A stretch of 64,000 nt of DNA. Origin: Sipunculus nudus (Eukaryota > Annelida > Sipuncula > Golfingiida > Sipunculidae). The stretch spans positions 57,248,453-57,312,452 of the forward strand of contig CM049311.1 in assembly GCA_026874595.1 (NCBI GenBank), given 5' to 3'. A program made the translations under genes and the position numbers. Under the pieces are notes generated by a model, which saw nothing but the letters and a program-made list of their open reading frames with translations, had not been told where the DNA came from and made no database searches. Positions 10,730 to 22,889 of the stretch are shown here, piece after piece; position 1 is the stretch's first letter, and each line of letters opens with the position of its first letter.

Positions 10730-13700
10730 CTGTAAGACAGAAGAAAAAAAATAAATAAGCTTGAAATCTAACAGTGGTGTATACTTTATTAATGCTGCAC
10801 CCTTTATTTAAGCAAAGTTAAAATTTAGTGCAGAAGCTCACCAAGAGGCTTAAAAAACAAAACAAATAAATTACTTGTCCTCACAGAACACCCGAGATTG
10901 ATAACATTTATTTTAAGTCTATTAGTTTACATATCAGCAACTTGAATCATGAGTTGTCAAACTCTGTTGATCACATGACACCAAGTAATTATATACTGGT
11001 TAATTCCAGTGCTTGTGGAAGGTAACTTGAAAACAGGTACAACACCTTTAACAGGTTTGGTCGTATTTTACAATTTTCTGGAACAGCTAAACGTATTACA
11101 CAGCTGAATACTTCAAATTTCCTGAAGACTGATTATTTTACTCAGGCTCGAAACTAACAGTTCCTGTTTCTATGTAACCATAATAGAGCAGATTACATTA
11201 TTTCAAATTGCAATTAATCTCAGCATCCCTTCAATTCCATAAACAAAGTGCAGAGATGATTTAAAACTTGCCTTTTGTTTAAGTTCATTGTTCTCCTCTG
11301 TCAATTGCTCAACACGCGTCCTGAGTTCAGTGACCTCTAAATGCAAAGCTTCCACATCTGCAGATTCTGGCCCTGAGGCTCCTAAATGCTGCTTCAGGAA
11401 GCTGTTTATTGTCAAGGAAAAAAGACGGTATGCAAACAGTAATTAAAACAGATGGCGACAGAATGCATTTCCAAATGTTAGACCATCTTCCCTTACCATG
11501 AAATGATTAAAGGATGATGTAACCTCCTGTTAATCAGGCATGGGTGCGAGTAATATCCAAATTTCACGAAAGAAAGTATAAAATCACTCTAATTTAGGTC
11601 AGTTCAAAATTATACTCAATTGTTCAAAAAGAAGTACTTAAAACCATATATATTCTCCATATACCTTATTTGAAAACTAAATATTATGTGGGCTGCATTC
11701 AAAAATATTGTTTTCAAGTTTAGAAACTGTGTGATGTAATATGCAAGGCCAAAGCTTTTGAAATAACTTGTTTTCAACAAAAGATAAAATGCACCAATGC
11801 AAAACTTTATTTAGCTTGTGTAAATCAGGGTGACATGATTTCTAAACTGAGCTGGCCTGGTAAACTTGACCAAGAGAGTTTCCACACTGATTTCAGAATT
11901 TATACCTTTTATACATTTAAACTATCAATCTACCAGTATTATCTTTTAAAGCTTAGACAAGTGAAAATATTTTTCTTGAATGCTGACTGCCTTATAAACA
12001 GATTACAGTACAAAGGATACTCCAATGCATTATTTGGCTTCTCTGGTTCTTCATAAAGTCCGACAAGAACTGCAAAACAAGAGAATATGAAGTGATCAAT
12101 ATTAAAAGGCATATACAGAGTACTGGCGCTATAGCCATGACTATTATCTGGTCCTGATAGCAGAGCTTCACACATTACTTTGTCCAGTAGCACCAGCCGG
12201 GCTGACTGACCAGGGTCTTAAAGGGACATAATCAGGAGCATAATTATTCCTATTCTTTCACACTATCAGTTCAGTGTTGCTCTATACAAAAGTTTCCCAG
12301 TAAAACCATTCAGGCACACTGCCTCATTTCCTCGCATTTTACTATTTAATACCATGTAATAGCCCTGCTTGTTGGTAAACAGTCTGTTTACCATAACAAG
12401 ATCAAGTGACCGGAGGTTCGATTAAGGGGCAACACACAGTGTTTCAACCAGCAGGAACATGTATTACATTTTTTTGAGCCAAGTCAGTCAGGAGACAATC
12501 TAATAACTGGCTGAAAATAAGACACAGCATGGAATTACACATTTGACACTTTTTATACTGAATAATGATTCAGTCTTTGTTTTGAAGTATTTCTCTATAC
12601 ACTACAGTATACCATTAAATTGATACATGAACCTATTCCACCACTTATCCCATTATACTTCAACTCCGAGCCCCAAGGGTTGGGCCGGTAATACATGGGC
12701 GGGTAAACCTGGGTGGGTAATACCCCTTATTACCCAGGCAGGCAATCTGCCTTAAAACCCACATGCGGGTTTAATGGGAAATATGATTTGGGCTTTTCCA
12801 GAAGCATTCTTTTTAATCTAAGAATCACTGCATAAAATGCATATAATTAAATAGAGGAAAAACTACAGTGATTGTCCATGAAATAAGTTTAATACCAATA
12901 GATGAGCAACATCACAGATATTAATGAAGAAGCACACAAGCAAGAATTTGTGTCATCCACCACTGCCATTATGATACATCATGCATTATGTTCAAGCTGT
13001 TTTATACAAACAGCTACCAGTCCAGTTCAGAATGTCCACAAAATGCTCGATAGCAGGTCACAAGCTTTGCAGCATGTTGTACTCCAAGTCGATTTCGAAT
13101 CTTGTTTTGTATGAAGCCAAAGTTAGAGAATACACGTTCTACAGCAGCAGAAATGGCTGGCATACAGAGAAGCTTGGATGCATATGACACTGGCACTGAG
13201 GACACTGAGGTGTCACTGTGGCTTCACCTGTACACGTGGTATTCTATACATATACTGCCAATCAGTTGACACTTGACACATCTTGTGACAACCGGTTAGC
13301 CAGTTTTTGTATACACCCAATAAGTAATCCTTCCACTTCCAATCTTTCATTGATACAAAAGAAATTATTTCAAAATCATTAAATAATACAAATGAGAGCT
13401 TCAGACAGAAATATGATTGAAATAATGGGAGTTACAAAGTACCCTAGGTTTATACTCCATCTTACAGACTCCTGATTTTTTTTAATTATCATTATAACTG
13501 CTATATATCACCAATATCAGTTATATAATATATATTTATATAGTTATATATATTTTAAAGCAAGTAAGCATACTGATCAAGTCAGTTGCAATTTGAGACT
13601 ATATTGCCCATAAAACCTGTAAAACCCAGGTTTACCCAGTAAAACCCAATGGACTGGGTTAAATGCTTAAAACTGCGGTTTTGCCCAACCCTGGCAGCCC

Positions 13701-15675
13701 CATAGGATGGTAGAAATAAGGTTCAGGTTCCACAGCAATACTGTGCTACACAATTTCAAATGCCTGCAAAAAACCTGGCAACAGCAGGGGCATAAAAAAA
13801 GGGAAGGGTCAACTATAAGATGTTTGATAAAGTATTTTTAATGTTTAGCCAACTGGATAAACATTTAATTTGAAAGACAACAATACATGTATTATATATT
13901 AAAATATGCCCAGCAAAATAATTCGAAACCCTGTATAAAATCCTTAAAAAGAAAGCTGTGACCACTGGATCTTTAATGTGGCCTAGATTTGCATGTCTGA
14001 CAGTATTGTAGGTTTGCCCCATTGATCAAGCTCAGATACATGTACAGTGTGCACCTTGCAGTGATAGTGATACCGTTATAGTGGGCAAAATTAACACCTG
14101 ACCCCCGGAAATGGCAGGTAGTTTTCTAAGGGGTTCAGTAAATGTCATCCAGGCACCGGACCCCTTTTCCGTCTTTTTTTTACTATTCATGTTACTCTGA
14201 CGAAAAGACAAGCAACCATTTCCCGCTGGGCCAATCGTTTTGTTTCCCCCCTGAGAGAAGTAGATTAACAACTTGGAAATCTGTGGGGTCCTGCAAATTT
14301 TTTAGGGTGCAAGACCCCATTTCAGGTGAATAAAATAGTTAATTTTGTACCATGCGTTACTGTATGTATAGTACAGAATTTGCACTGAACTTACACATTG
14401 ATTGTTAAATGAGCTATGTTATTTAATGAATCAGATAATATTCACATTATCAAAGCAACATAATTTAACCATTAGGCTGTTGTATTAGACCGGTTAAACT
14501 AGTGCACTAATCACTGTACCCTGTTGACTAGCAAAGGCCCCACTGGTTGTCTAGCAATATACCATTTCTGGGTAGGAGACGGCCCTGAAATTTCAGGACA
14601 TGTTGAAAATTCTGGACAAACTGAAAAACAGTAAGTATGGAAATTACAGGACATACCGTTAAATCAGGATAAGTGCTGATATTATCGCCAAATGCGATCG
14701 CCTAAATTTTTTTTGCTGGTTTCCACCAACATGGAAAAGCTCAATTCAGCTCATTTTTTAATGCATGGAAACTTGTTTCCACATGCATCGAAAAGGAGAC
14801 TTAGAGCGCAAGAAAATTTAATACTTAAAAACACTATATCTCTCCCCCCCCTCCTCCCTGGGAGGGGAGGCAGAATAATAATATATGTCAACCTCATAAT
14901 CATTTATTATACTGATCAATAAAACTATCATCAAATAATCACATTGCGTGTACATGGTGTATACAGAGATTTGCATTAGGAATTGTAGCTAATCTATACG
15001 GTAGATTTTAAAAATATTTGGCAAAAAGTAAAATAAAAACATGCCTTTCTAACCATATGAACTAAACATTTTGGAAAAGTCATTACTTTTGTAAATACCT
15101 ACTAAGATGACCCTTAACAAGTATCCCAGGGAGTTGTCATTTTCCCAGGTTTGTAGCTCCACTTGTTGACATTTAAAATGGACACATACTAATGAAATTG
15201 AAGGCTGATCCCTACTCTTTCAGGTAGCAAAAAACACTTCACCTAGCAAAATTTGTATTGTGTACATCCAATAAAACATGAGTATTATTTTTTTCTGCGA
15301 AAAATTGGTATGTCCTGTTTGATAGGTATGAGTCCTGTTAAATTGTAATGTGCTGAAAATTTTGGGCGGTCCGGTGCCTAATTACATTGCATAAGATTCT
15401 GATTAGAGCAAGTAAAATTTGTTGCCAATAATGAGTGTGCCGTTTAACTGAGTCATGGCTAATATGAATAGAACCAATTGCATACTGAGTATTCTCAATT
15501 AATTTGGAAAGAAATAAATATGTATGAGCGGGCACCCATCCAAAAGCTTACCGCACTCAGTGAAGTCTTACTAAGAAGATCATTTCAACTGTGTTACCAT
15601 TATTCCATCACTCAGACTTACAAATAGGTAGCAAAACGTGTGTAATGCTTACGTGTTTATTGCTTCCATGGACCA

Positions 15676-15717
<42 letters not shown>

Positions 15718-18700
15718 GTAACAATTAATATTAGTCATGGTAAATATCAATGGAATATGCTGAATTATTTTTTATCTTTATTGCTAAATATCCTGCATAA
15801 ATTACAAATGGGGCACGTGCATACCAGGAATGGTACACTTGTTTGCTTAGTCACAGACACCCATGTGGAACAATTGAGTGCTTTATATATTATTATAAAT
15901 GCATCTTGGTATCTTAAAAAAATTGCATTTCAAACAAGCTCAAGTTTGATTTAGATGCTGCTTGATATGATGTCATGAAAGAAGAATGCTAGTCAGATAC
16001 AAACAGCATTGACCACGAGACCGAGGCTTTTCGCATAAACATCATCTGCAGTCGTGAAATAAGAACATTTTAGAAATTAAGCTTTCAAAATATTGTAATT
16101 AATTACAGCGGAAAACTGCTGGGGTGCAAGACTACCACTGCAATCCTTTGATGATTAATTAATACGCTGGATAAAAACTCACCTTGACCAAACCAGTGAT
16201 CGTTACAATTGTCGGTCCCACTAGATTCGTTTTTCAGCCAACACAAAACCAGCTACACGACAGCTGAGTGCCAAGTTTTGTTCATACGAAATTATATTGG
16301 TAAAGAAAAATAATTAAGGTTTTACAAAAAAGCGTTTATGAAATCAAACAGATTCTGCATTTTTACAGAATGTACGCTAATCACTGTAATTATGTTCACA
16401 TTAACTTACCTTTTGTCAGTGCATCAAGAACACCTGATTTCTCAAGGTATTTCCTGAATTCTTCTCTCTTTGAATCGGCTGCCTAAAATGAAACCAATGA
16501 CAACTATGTTATACAGTCACAGTCCCATGCTAAAAATAAAAAATAATCAAAATAATTCTGTGTTGTGTAAAATATTCCATAAATAAATGTTATGGCCTTG
16601 TTTCCAACTTTCCACATGAAATTTATATACCTTTGTTATATAAAGTTATATAAATGATGCCTATGAATCATTCCTAGTCTGCTCATAAAAAATATTTAAT
16701 GACACTTTCATATCATTACAGCATCATCTGCCATGAGGAAAAGTTTTATACAAGTGTGCCCAACCTATCTAAATACTGGAAAACAAATCCAAAATCCAAT
16801 GTCTGCATTTTTGTGAGCACTTTAAATGGGTACAGCTACTACAGCACTAACAGCAGTGTGATTTTTTTTTCAAAGATATAACCCTTGGACCTTTGATTTG
16901 CAGTCATGGTGAAGAGAGTTCATACATTGCCCATCACAGCTACATACATACATTGTATCACTCTTTTAATAAATGTGGTCAAACCAATGAGTACTCAGCT
17001 GGACAGGACCTGTACAATGCTAAGTGAAACATATGTTTCAGTCCTATCTTGGGAACATATACCCCCTCTTTCCAAATAAAGAAATTTGGTAAACTACAGT
17101 CATCAGCAGCAAATTCATATATTTTAGGAGATGATATAGCATTCACCCTTTCCAAGTGAATGAATCAATCTTAATTCTTAAATTGTTTCAAAAATTGATA
17201 TTCCATGCATGTAACCTGGTCCACACAGAAAAGCCAACAAATATTTGTAGTCAAAATTGAGTAATTATTTGTTTGATTAAGCAGCAAACCCCAACATCAC
17301 ATATCTATATTAAATGATCAGTTAATTATGTAGGTGACTGCACAGGCACTTGAATTGCTATTAGTGTTAAATTTTTTTTCTTTTTCTTGGTCATTTCCTT
17401 ATAACTATTACTTATCTGACATTTTCCTGGCATTATTCTCACTACATGGTCCATCTCTTCATTATTTACTTAATATTTGAGACAGGCTGGCAAGAAGCCC
17501 CTGTTGTTAGACCCGACAGCCATATCATAGCAACCGCGGACACACTTTCTGATTGGTTGTTATGTCTACTACTGGAGTCATAACATGGTGACACAGCTAA
17601 CGTAACTATGGTTCAGCCAATAACGCATGTACTCCAAAATAAGCCTGACACCGAGGTACCATGGCTGTTGGGTCTGACAACAGGGGCTTCTTGCCAATCT
17701 AAAATATTAAGTAAATAGTAAAAAGATGAACCATATAGTGCAAAAAATGCAGAGAAATGCCAAATAGGTAATAGTTATAAGGAAATCAACCACTAAATGA
17801 ACAAATTTAACCGAAATCTATACTAATAGCAATTCAAGTGCCTGTGGTGACTGATATAGGTGGTACTGCACCATTAGATTCAAATAAACTGAGAAAAACA
17901 CATGGTTGGCATCACAGCTTGGGTAGCCATGCTAGATAAGTATGGCTCCAGTTCATGCATGATCATGAGACTACAGGTTCAGATTTAGATTATGACCAGT
18001 AAAGGGTAATGTCAACTCTTCCCTCATAAGTAATTTTGTAAGTCATGCACATTTATATCTGCATAATATGAGACGCAAGTCTCAAGGATCCTGGATTCTG
18101 AAGCATAAAAAGCTTCAAGTAAGGGAACTTAAAATCCTTGTTGTGAAAAGATTATGTAAAATTAAATATTGCATTTATGACAGGGAAACTTAAGTCATCT
18201 TAGGCAAAAATAGTACTTAATTTGAATGACCAAAAAAGTTAGCTAAATATTGAGTTTAAATATAAATACAAGACTCACTTTTAAAAATTTTCAACCCTAG
18301 TGCTTGAAATTAATTGTCTCAGAAATTGAAACAATGGCCTGCATGACCTTTCCTTGTAGAGCCATACCACAAGCAGTGGTTTAGGGAAACTTAAGTATAG
18401 GCATTGTTTGCCACTTATCACCACTTTTAAGGACAATATTCTTCTAATTGACATTTATTAAAGTTGAATATACTGTCAAAATGGTCTGTTTGTTTCATAA
18501 TGAATATGACACTTATAATATCAGAAATTTATTGTCAAGGGGAAAGTCTTCAGATTTCTCAAAGTATCCTCTAGCGCTCTCCGACAGTGTAGCACAAGGA
18601 GGGAGCATTAGAGCTCAGGCTAGTACATTACTAATGTTACCTTCAGATGCACTCAGCAGGCACATACACAATTTACAAGATGTTATCTATGTAGGTGTCT

Positions 18701-20739
18701 CATTAAAATTAGTGCAAACAAAGAGCACTGAAAAGTGCATAATACGCCTGTTGTGTATCTGGTGACCTCTACCCTCATTAAATATGCATGGATTTTGCTG
18801 GAAAGGTAATTCAGGTGAGAAAGGCTACTGGTTAATATGTTTTATGAGTTTCATCTCTTTCATGAAAATCCATAGAAGTTTTGGTAAGTCACCAATGTGC
18901 CTCCAAAGTGCAGTGCCCTCTGACATCATTAAATATGCATGGATTTTGCTGGAAATCAACTTAGATGAGATATTTAATTAATTAACTTGTTTGATGAGTT
19001 TTATCAGAAGCCTTTATATTTTTCACAAGTTATTGCGGCGACACCACAAAGTAGCCTAGAGACCCATGACCTTATTAAATATGTGTGGATGTTGCACATG
19101 CATAATCAAAATTGGGCAAGATAATCTGTTGGTAGGTAGTAATGGTGAGTTTCGTGAAAATCCATCCAAGCCCCGGTAATTTATCATGGCGACACTAAAA
19201 GTTTACAGATGGATGATGGATATACCATAATACTCTTGTTATATGACAGGCATAAAAAAGTAGCCAAGACTACATTGAGTAACACAGGCTACATCATGGA
19301 ACATTAGGCTCGGAGAAGCTATGCTAGTTTTCATCTTTTTACCTCTCATGGATTCCACCAGATGTCTCTACATTCATTCCACATACATGTACTGACTTGA
19401 AATGTCAATGGGTACAAGAAGTTGTCAGACTCAAGAATCGAACCTGCGATCTCATGATCTGTAGTCCAATATCAGAGGAACTCTGCCATCAGACAAAATA
19501 CCAGTTGAGGAAATTTTGTCTTATTCGAAGCTAATAGTAAATTGCCATCTACTGAGCAAACATGGAGCTTATTATATATAACATATAATTTATATTATAC
19601 AATGTGGGGCCTGCAACCCCATACCCTCCCTCTGACGGGAATCTAGTATCCCCTGAGCCCTCTTGCTGTAATATAACGAACTCCAGTTATGGGCAAAATC
19701 CATAAATGGAAGAGCCACTATAGAAACCAGGCTACGCTACTACTGATGAACAAGAAAATATAAATAAAACTGCCTCTTCTCTCTCCCTGTTTTTCCTTGT
19801 AGATATCCCCAAACTCATTTCAACTATTCTAACATGAACTACTACAGGATATCAGAAGTTTCCTGTATCGGGAATTGAACCTACGATCTCTAGATTAGAT
19901 TATGCTACTAAGTGAGCCGTGAAGACGAGATACCAGGAATGGTGATTTTTGTTCATTTATATCTGTGATTGAAGTGCCATCTATCGTGAAAATGGGGAAC
20001 TATTTACTATTTGAACAGGAGAATTTAGCTCAAGGTGGGGGCTCCGCCCTCACACCCCCATTCAGGTGGGGAACCCAGGTTCCCTGAATCCCTCCTCCTC
20101 TAATATAATAGCCTCCATTTATAAGCAAAATAAAATACAGGGATTTCTCAGGAAAATAAGATGTATCACCCTTTGTCAGGAAACAATTTATGCGACCCCC
20201 CTTGTGCATAGGGTAGCGGCAGCAGGCTGTAGCCTGGTTTCTATAGTTCTGCCTTCGAATGTACCTCTCAGGTTGCCTGTATTCTTTAGTCATGCAAAAT
20301 GTCAAATTTTCTCATGTGGCTTCATAGGCCTGAGTGTAAAATTAACCCCTCCCCCCCCCCCCCCAAAAAAAAAAGAAAATCAATATTATATTACAATAAC
20401 TCATCCAGTCATTGTAGTGTAAGTTGTAACAATTCTATTGCGAGCTGTTTTACAAACTCATTTGATTTCCAGATACCTAAACTGTTTCACAAGATCAAAT
20501 ACTTATAGCCGATTGCCCTGGCAACACAAAACGGCAACCCCAGGTCCATAGTTAACTTGAGTTGAGGGTGAAGAGAAACATGTTTGTGTCAAATCATGCT
20601 CGGCAAAACAGTCTTCACAAGTAATCAAGGGGGCAAATCCAACAATACTTTTAAACATGTGTTGCCATTTATGAATAATACATGTAGCCTTTAACCATTA
20701 TCACAAAGTTAAAGCACCACTTACCTTGTAGGACGTCAT
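10682..20739 (-). CDS. MYCBP: MYCBP, c-Myc-binding protein (AMY-1), complete, 5 exons
   Basis: Join of 20725-20739, 16410-16482, 12021-12069, 11272-11401 and 10682-10729 on the minus strand gives 315 bases: 104 residues and a stop, against 103 in human MYCBP. The product begins MTSYKAADSKREEFRKYLEK and carries the family signature LVGLYEEPEKPNNALDFLKQ at residues 31-50. A coiled coil follows at about 62-93 (heptad leucines in VEALHLEVTELRTRVEQL). MYCBP is a small adaptor that binds the N-terminus of c-Myc and A-kinase anchoring proteins. Introns are phase 0, 1, 2 and 0; the first three are GT-AG. Intron 4 has a GC donor. The start has only four residues before the conserved block, as in vertebrates. 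Confidence 0.96.
11272..11401 (-). CDS. MYCBP: MYCBP exon 4 (residues 46-89)
   Basis: Acceptor AAACAG, 130 bases starting DFLKQHLGASGPES and running into the coiled coil to ENNELKQK. The donor is AAG|GCAAGT, a GC donor. Reading on into the intron gives a different C-terminus, whereas splicing to 10729 restores the family's KLAxYEP ending. Confidence 0.93.
11402..12020. other. MYCBP intron 3
   Basis: AT-rich intron sequence. I see no repeat element or RNA gene. The open frame on the plus strand at 11835-12056 overlaps exon 3 and is a shadow. Confidence 0.6.
12021..12069 (-). CDS. MYCBP: MYCBP exon 3 (residues 30-45)
   Basis: Acceptor TTGCAG, 49 bases coding VLVGLYEEPEKPNNAL, donor GA|GTATCC in phase 2. 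The YEEPEKPN core is the most conserved stretch of MYCBP. Confidence 0.95.
12360..12440 (+). repeat. possible tRNA-derived SINE fragment
   Basis: The phrase AGTGACCGGAGGTTCGATTA contains a B-box-like GGTTCGATT of RNA polymerase III promoters. The A box and tail are not clear. Confidence 0.3.
12672..13695 (-). mobile_element. hAT transposon relic in MYCBP intron 2
   Basis: The left end reads CAAGGGTTGGGC and the right end GCCCAACCCTG, an imperfect inverted repeat of about 11 bp close to the hAT-type CAGGGTTGGGC. Near the ends GGTAATAC, GTAAACCTGGG and CCCAGGTTTACCC-type phrases form a wider inverted pattern. Flanking bases (CCGAGCCC and GCAGCCCC) could be a worn 8-bp target duplication. A hAT dimerisation domain lies inside. 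Confidence 0.82.
13014..13205 (-). pseudogene. hAT transposase C-terminal dimerisation domain, remnant
   Basis: A 63-codon minus-strand frame reads ISAAVERVFSNFGFIQNKIR followed by NRLGVQHAAKLVTCYRAF. This is the hATC dimerisation segment found at the end of hAT-superfamily transposases (typically SAxxERxFSxxGxIxxxxRNRL). Nothing of the catalytic core is readable in one piece, so the gene is dead. Confidence 0.85.
14149..15378. mobile_element. candidate TIR element in MYCBP intron 2
   Basis: AGGCACCGGACC at the left (14150) is repeated inverted at the right (GGTCCGGTGCCT, 15367-15378). No target duplication or coding region is evident. The inside is AT-rich and includes a CCCTCCTCCC-rich stretch at 14845-14870. 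Confidence 0.5.
15679..15714. repeat. (AT)n microsatellite
   Basis: About 18 AT units in a row. Confidence 0.95.
16410..16482 (-). CDS. MYCBP: MYCBP exon 2 (residues 6-29)
   Basis: Acceptor TTTTAG, 73 bases coding AADSKREEFRKYLEKSGVLD and ALTK, donor G|GTAAGT in phase 1. This is the N-terminal helical segment of the family. Confidence 0.95.
17341..17846. mobile_element. fold-back element with long inverted repeats and target duplication
   Basis: Lies in MYCBP intron 1. The left arm (17341-17525) starts CACAGGCACTTGAATTGCTA. The right arm (about 17662-17846) is its reverse complement with scattered changes. Near the centre the arms share GGCAAGAAGCCCCTGTTGT. The direct repeat GTGACTG flanks it (17334-17340 and 17847-17853); it can be read as 8 bp, GGTGACTG, if the boundary G is shared. 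No coding sequence. An RNA through here would form a hairpin of nearly 190 bp. Confidence 0.9.
17930..18000 (+). repeat. possible tRNA-derived SINE fragment
   Basis: GCTTGGGTAGCCATGC...GACTACAGGTTCAGATTT has the spacing of pol III A-like and B-like boxes. The B box is imperfect. Confidence 0.25.
18770..19265 (+). repeat. family E tandem units, about 150 bp
   Basis: CATTAAATATGCATGGATTT recurs at 18775 and 18929, with a worn copy at about 19072 (periods about 154 and 143 bp). Each unit contains GAGTTTCAT/GAGTTTTAT and GTGAAAATCCAT-type phrases. The array ends with GATGGATGATGGATATACCA. Related sequence in reverse orientation lies at 48360-48800. Confidence 0.7.
19420..19500 (-). repeat. tRNA-derived SINE-like segment
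   Basis: On the minus strand, GAGATCGCAGGTTCGATTCT contains a pol III B box (GGTTCGATTC), with ACTACAGATCATGAGATCGC upstream, as in tRNA-derived SINEs. A second, diverged copy is at 19865-19925. Confidence 0.5.
19865..19925 (-). repeat. tRNA-derived SINE-like segment, second copy
   Basis: On the minus strand, GAGATCGTAGGTTCAATTCC follows GGCTCACTTAGTAGCATAAT. It has the same layout as the copy at 19420-19500, and both lie in MYCBP intron 1. Confidence 0.45.
20725..20739 (-). CDS. MYCBP: MYCBP exon 1 (residues 1-5)
   Basis: ATG ACG TCC TAC AAG followed directly by the donor GTAAGT. A five-codon coding exon, far too short to be found by frame length, but it splices in phase 0 to GCAGCCGATTC, giving MTSYKAADSK. 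Confidence 0.9.
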
Positions 20740-21434
20740 GATTATGTTTAACTTGGTCTGTCAGTCTGCCCCTACCGGATCCACTGCTTGGCAACCACCT
20801 GGTTCAAGCATGCGCGTCAGTGCTTGTTTTTGGTGCTGATATTACCCGCCAGGGGGCACTGTCACTAATCTGGGTGTGGTGGGAACTCGTACATGTATTG
20901 TATAAAATTGAATGGTCTCATTCAGAAGGGCTTATTTCCTTCCTGAGCATTCATTTACTGATGAAATAAGATATAAATATGCACCATTATTTATTATTAT
21001 ATTTTCGTCTTAGTGTAACAAACAGAAGGCCTAGGTGAGGAAAGCTATATGGCACGTAATTTTGTCATAGGCCTAAGTAAAAATATATATGAATTTTAGA
21101 AGGCGTTTCAGCTCAATTAAGTGTATAATAACATCCGGGGTATTCGTATATATGCAAAATGTGACGTTCCTTTGACTATAATTTCGTCGTTCAAGAAACC
21201 GTGAATGACAATCTTCTCAACAACCGATTTAATTCAATTGGAAGAAAAAAGGGTTAATGATTGGCAGTCGGCCCTACAAATACAATAATTTTAAAATTCA
21301 AATAGGGCCTAATGCATACATGAATGAATCCCCCTGAGTGAATACCATATCAATCTAGCCTTAACGGGCCAATGCAGCTAATACGAGTATATTATACTGC
21401 TTCGATCTCTTTAAATAATTAAATTTGTACTAAG
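20740..21434. other. upstream region of MYCBP, no gene seen
   Basis: Presumed minus-strand promoter area with no TATA box at a credible position. From 20900 the sequence is AT-rich and without recognisable genes. Confidence 0.4.
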
Positions 21435-21640
21435 CAGGGGCGGATAAAGAAATCGGATACGAGGGGTCCAACCCAGGAGGATTATATATTGATAAAGAAA
21501 AGGTCCACAGGTCCTGAACAAGTCGATCCTGGCGCAAAAAAAATGTCTGAAACCCTTAAAAAAGTTGTGGCCGCTGAAAAGTCGACCCCTAGTGGATCGA
21601 CCCTTCCCCCCTATATCTTGACCAGCTTCCGCTAAGAGAC
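21435..21640. mobile_element. possible hAT-type MITE fragment
   Basis: Starts GCAGGGGCGGAT, a common left end of hAT-type MITEs (compare 25453-25665), and holds GGTCCAACCC and CGACCCCTAGTGGATCGACCC-type phrases. The right end is not clear. Confidence 0.4.
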
Positions 21641-21663
21641 TGCAACGTGGGGTGATATATATA

Positions 21664-22889
21664 TAATGAAAACTGGTCTAACGGACACCTCACTTAGGCG
21701 GACAATTGGTTATAACGGACAATATAGTTAAGTCCCTTCAAAATTCCTTATATGTTATGTATAAGCGGAACCTCTATAAGGCGGACACCTCACTACTGCG
21801 GACAACGGACAACAGATTTTAACTCAAACCAACATTCTAAGAGTAAATGAACCTAACAAATACGGACACGATACACCATCTTCGGCGGACACTGATCACT
21901 CACCCCGGGAATATCAAGGCCACCGTTACTGTTGTTTCTGGGACAGGAACACAAAGGATTATGCAATCCTCAGTTGTTACCTTAATGCGTGTACGTGCTC
22001 ATGTCACGGTGTGGTGGGCTCATAAGATAAAGGGTGAGGCGGTAAACATCGTGTCACTTTATTTCACGGTGGATCTTTCACACATTGCGAAGCTGCATTT
22101 TATTCACTCGACCGCGGAGTCATTACATTGATTACACGGCTGCCGATTACCTGTGCGTCCCTAATTTCACCACGCAATCAATATCTAACTGTAAACTAGC
22201 CACTTTGTTGTAGCAGGCTGTTTGATATTAATTAATTAGTTTTGCTCAATATATCTCAAACTGATCTGTTCAGTGTCAAACATGTGCTCGCTCCTTAGTT
22301 GTTGGTACCGTGCCGCCGTGCACAAACTCCACGGGGATCGTTTAATCTCGAGTGCCATCAATATCAAAGCAAAGTAAACCATATAACCATCATCAAAGAA
22401 AGTTCATTTAAGGCTAAAGCTACGTTCACCTATAAAAACGAATGTTCCCAGGTTCGCAGCCATTACAATCTTCGCATTAACAAAGACGTCATTATCTTTG
22501 ATATTTTCGCATTGGGACAGCCGAACCAGGATAGTTGATGCAATGCCGCGCCAGGTGGCACCATGCGTACTACTAGGCGGGAGCTTACGCTGAGAAAGTA
22601 GAGCTTATTAGACTGAGTGAATCAGCGTGAATCAGAGTGAATCTCTTTATAATGTTCACTACTCGAGATATGTAAAAATATGCACAGTTTGTATATGACT
22701 ATTGAATGCATGATGTGCGCTTGAATATGTTGTAAATGTACATGAAATCTGATATAATACAATAAACACGTTCTTGCAGCTGTTAGTTGTTCTTATTTAT
22801 AATCCCTCAGTTATCAACCAAGGTCAACCTGCCTATTAAGGACTAAATGATTGAGTCCCTTGACTGTCCGCTTTAGACAGGTTTCACTG
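21664..22889. mobile_element. pogo/Tigger-like non-autonomous element
   Basis: The right end, read inverted, is CAGTGAAACCTGTCTAAAGC followed by GGACA. The left end AATGAAAACTGGTCTAACGG is its imperfect match. TA-rich flanks fit the TA target of pogo and Tc1 elements. The left 170 bases hold five CGGACA repeats (ACGGACACCTCACTTAGGCG and similar). No transposase is readable; open frames of 94 and 79 codons inside match nothing I know. Confidence 0.7.

Noticed and set aside
18448-18765. 105-codon plus-strand frame
   Set aside because: No domain and no splice support; it overlaps the start of the family E array.
19420-19925. Functional tRNA genes
   Set aside because: Only B-box-like segments are present, without a foldable cloverleaf; they read as SINE remnants.
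21847-22538. Two frames of 94 and 79 codons between MYCBP and PDE10A
   Set aside because: They lie inside the pogo-like element, show no domain, and are flanked by its CGGACA repeats.
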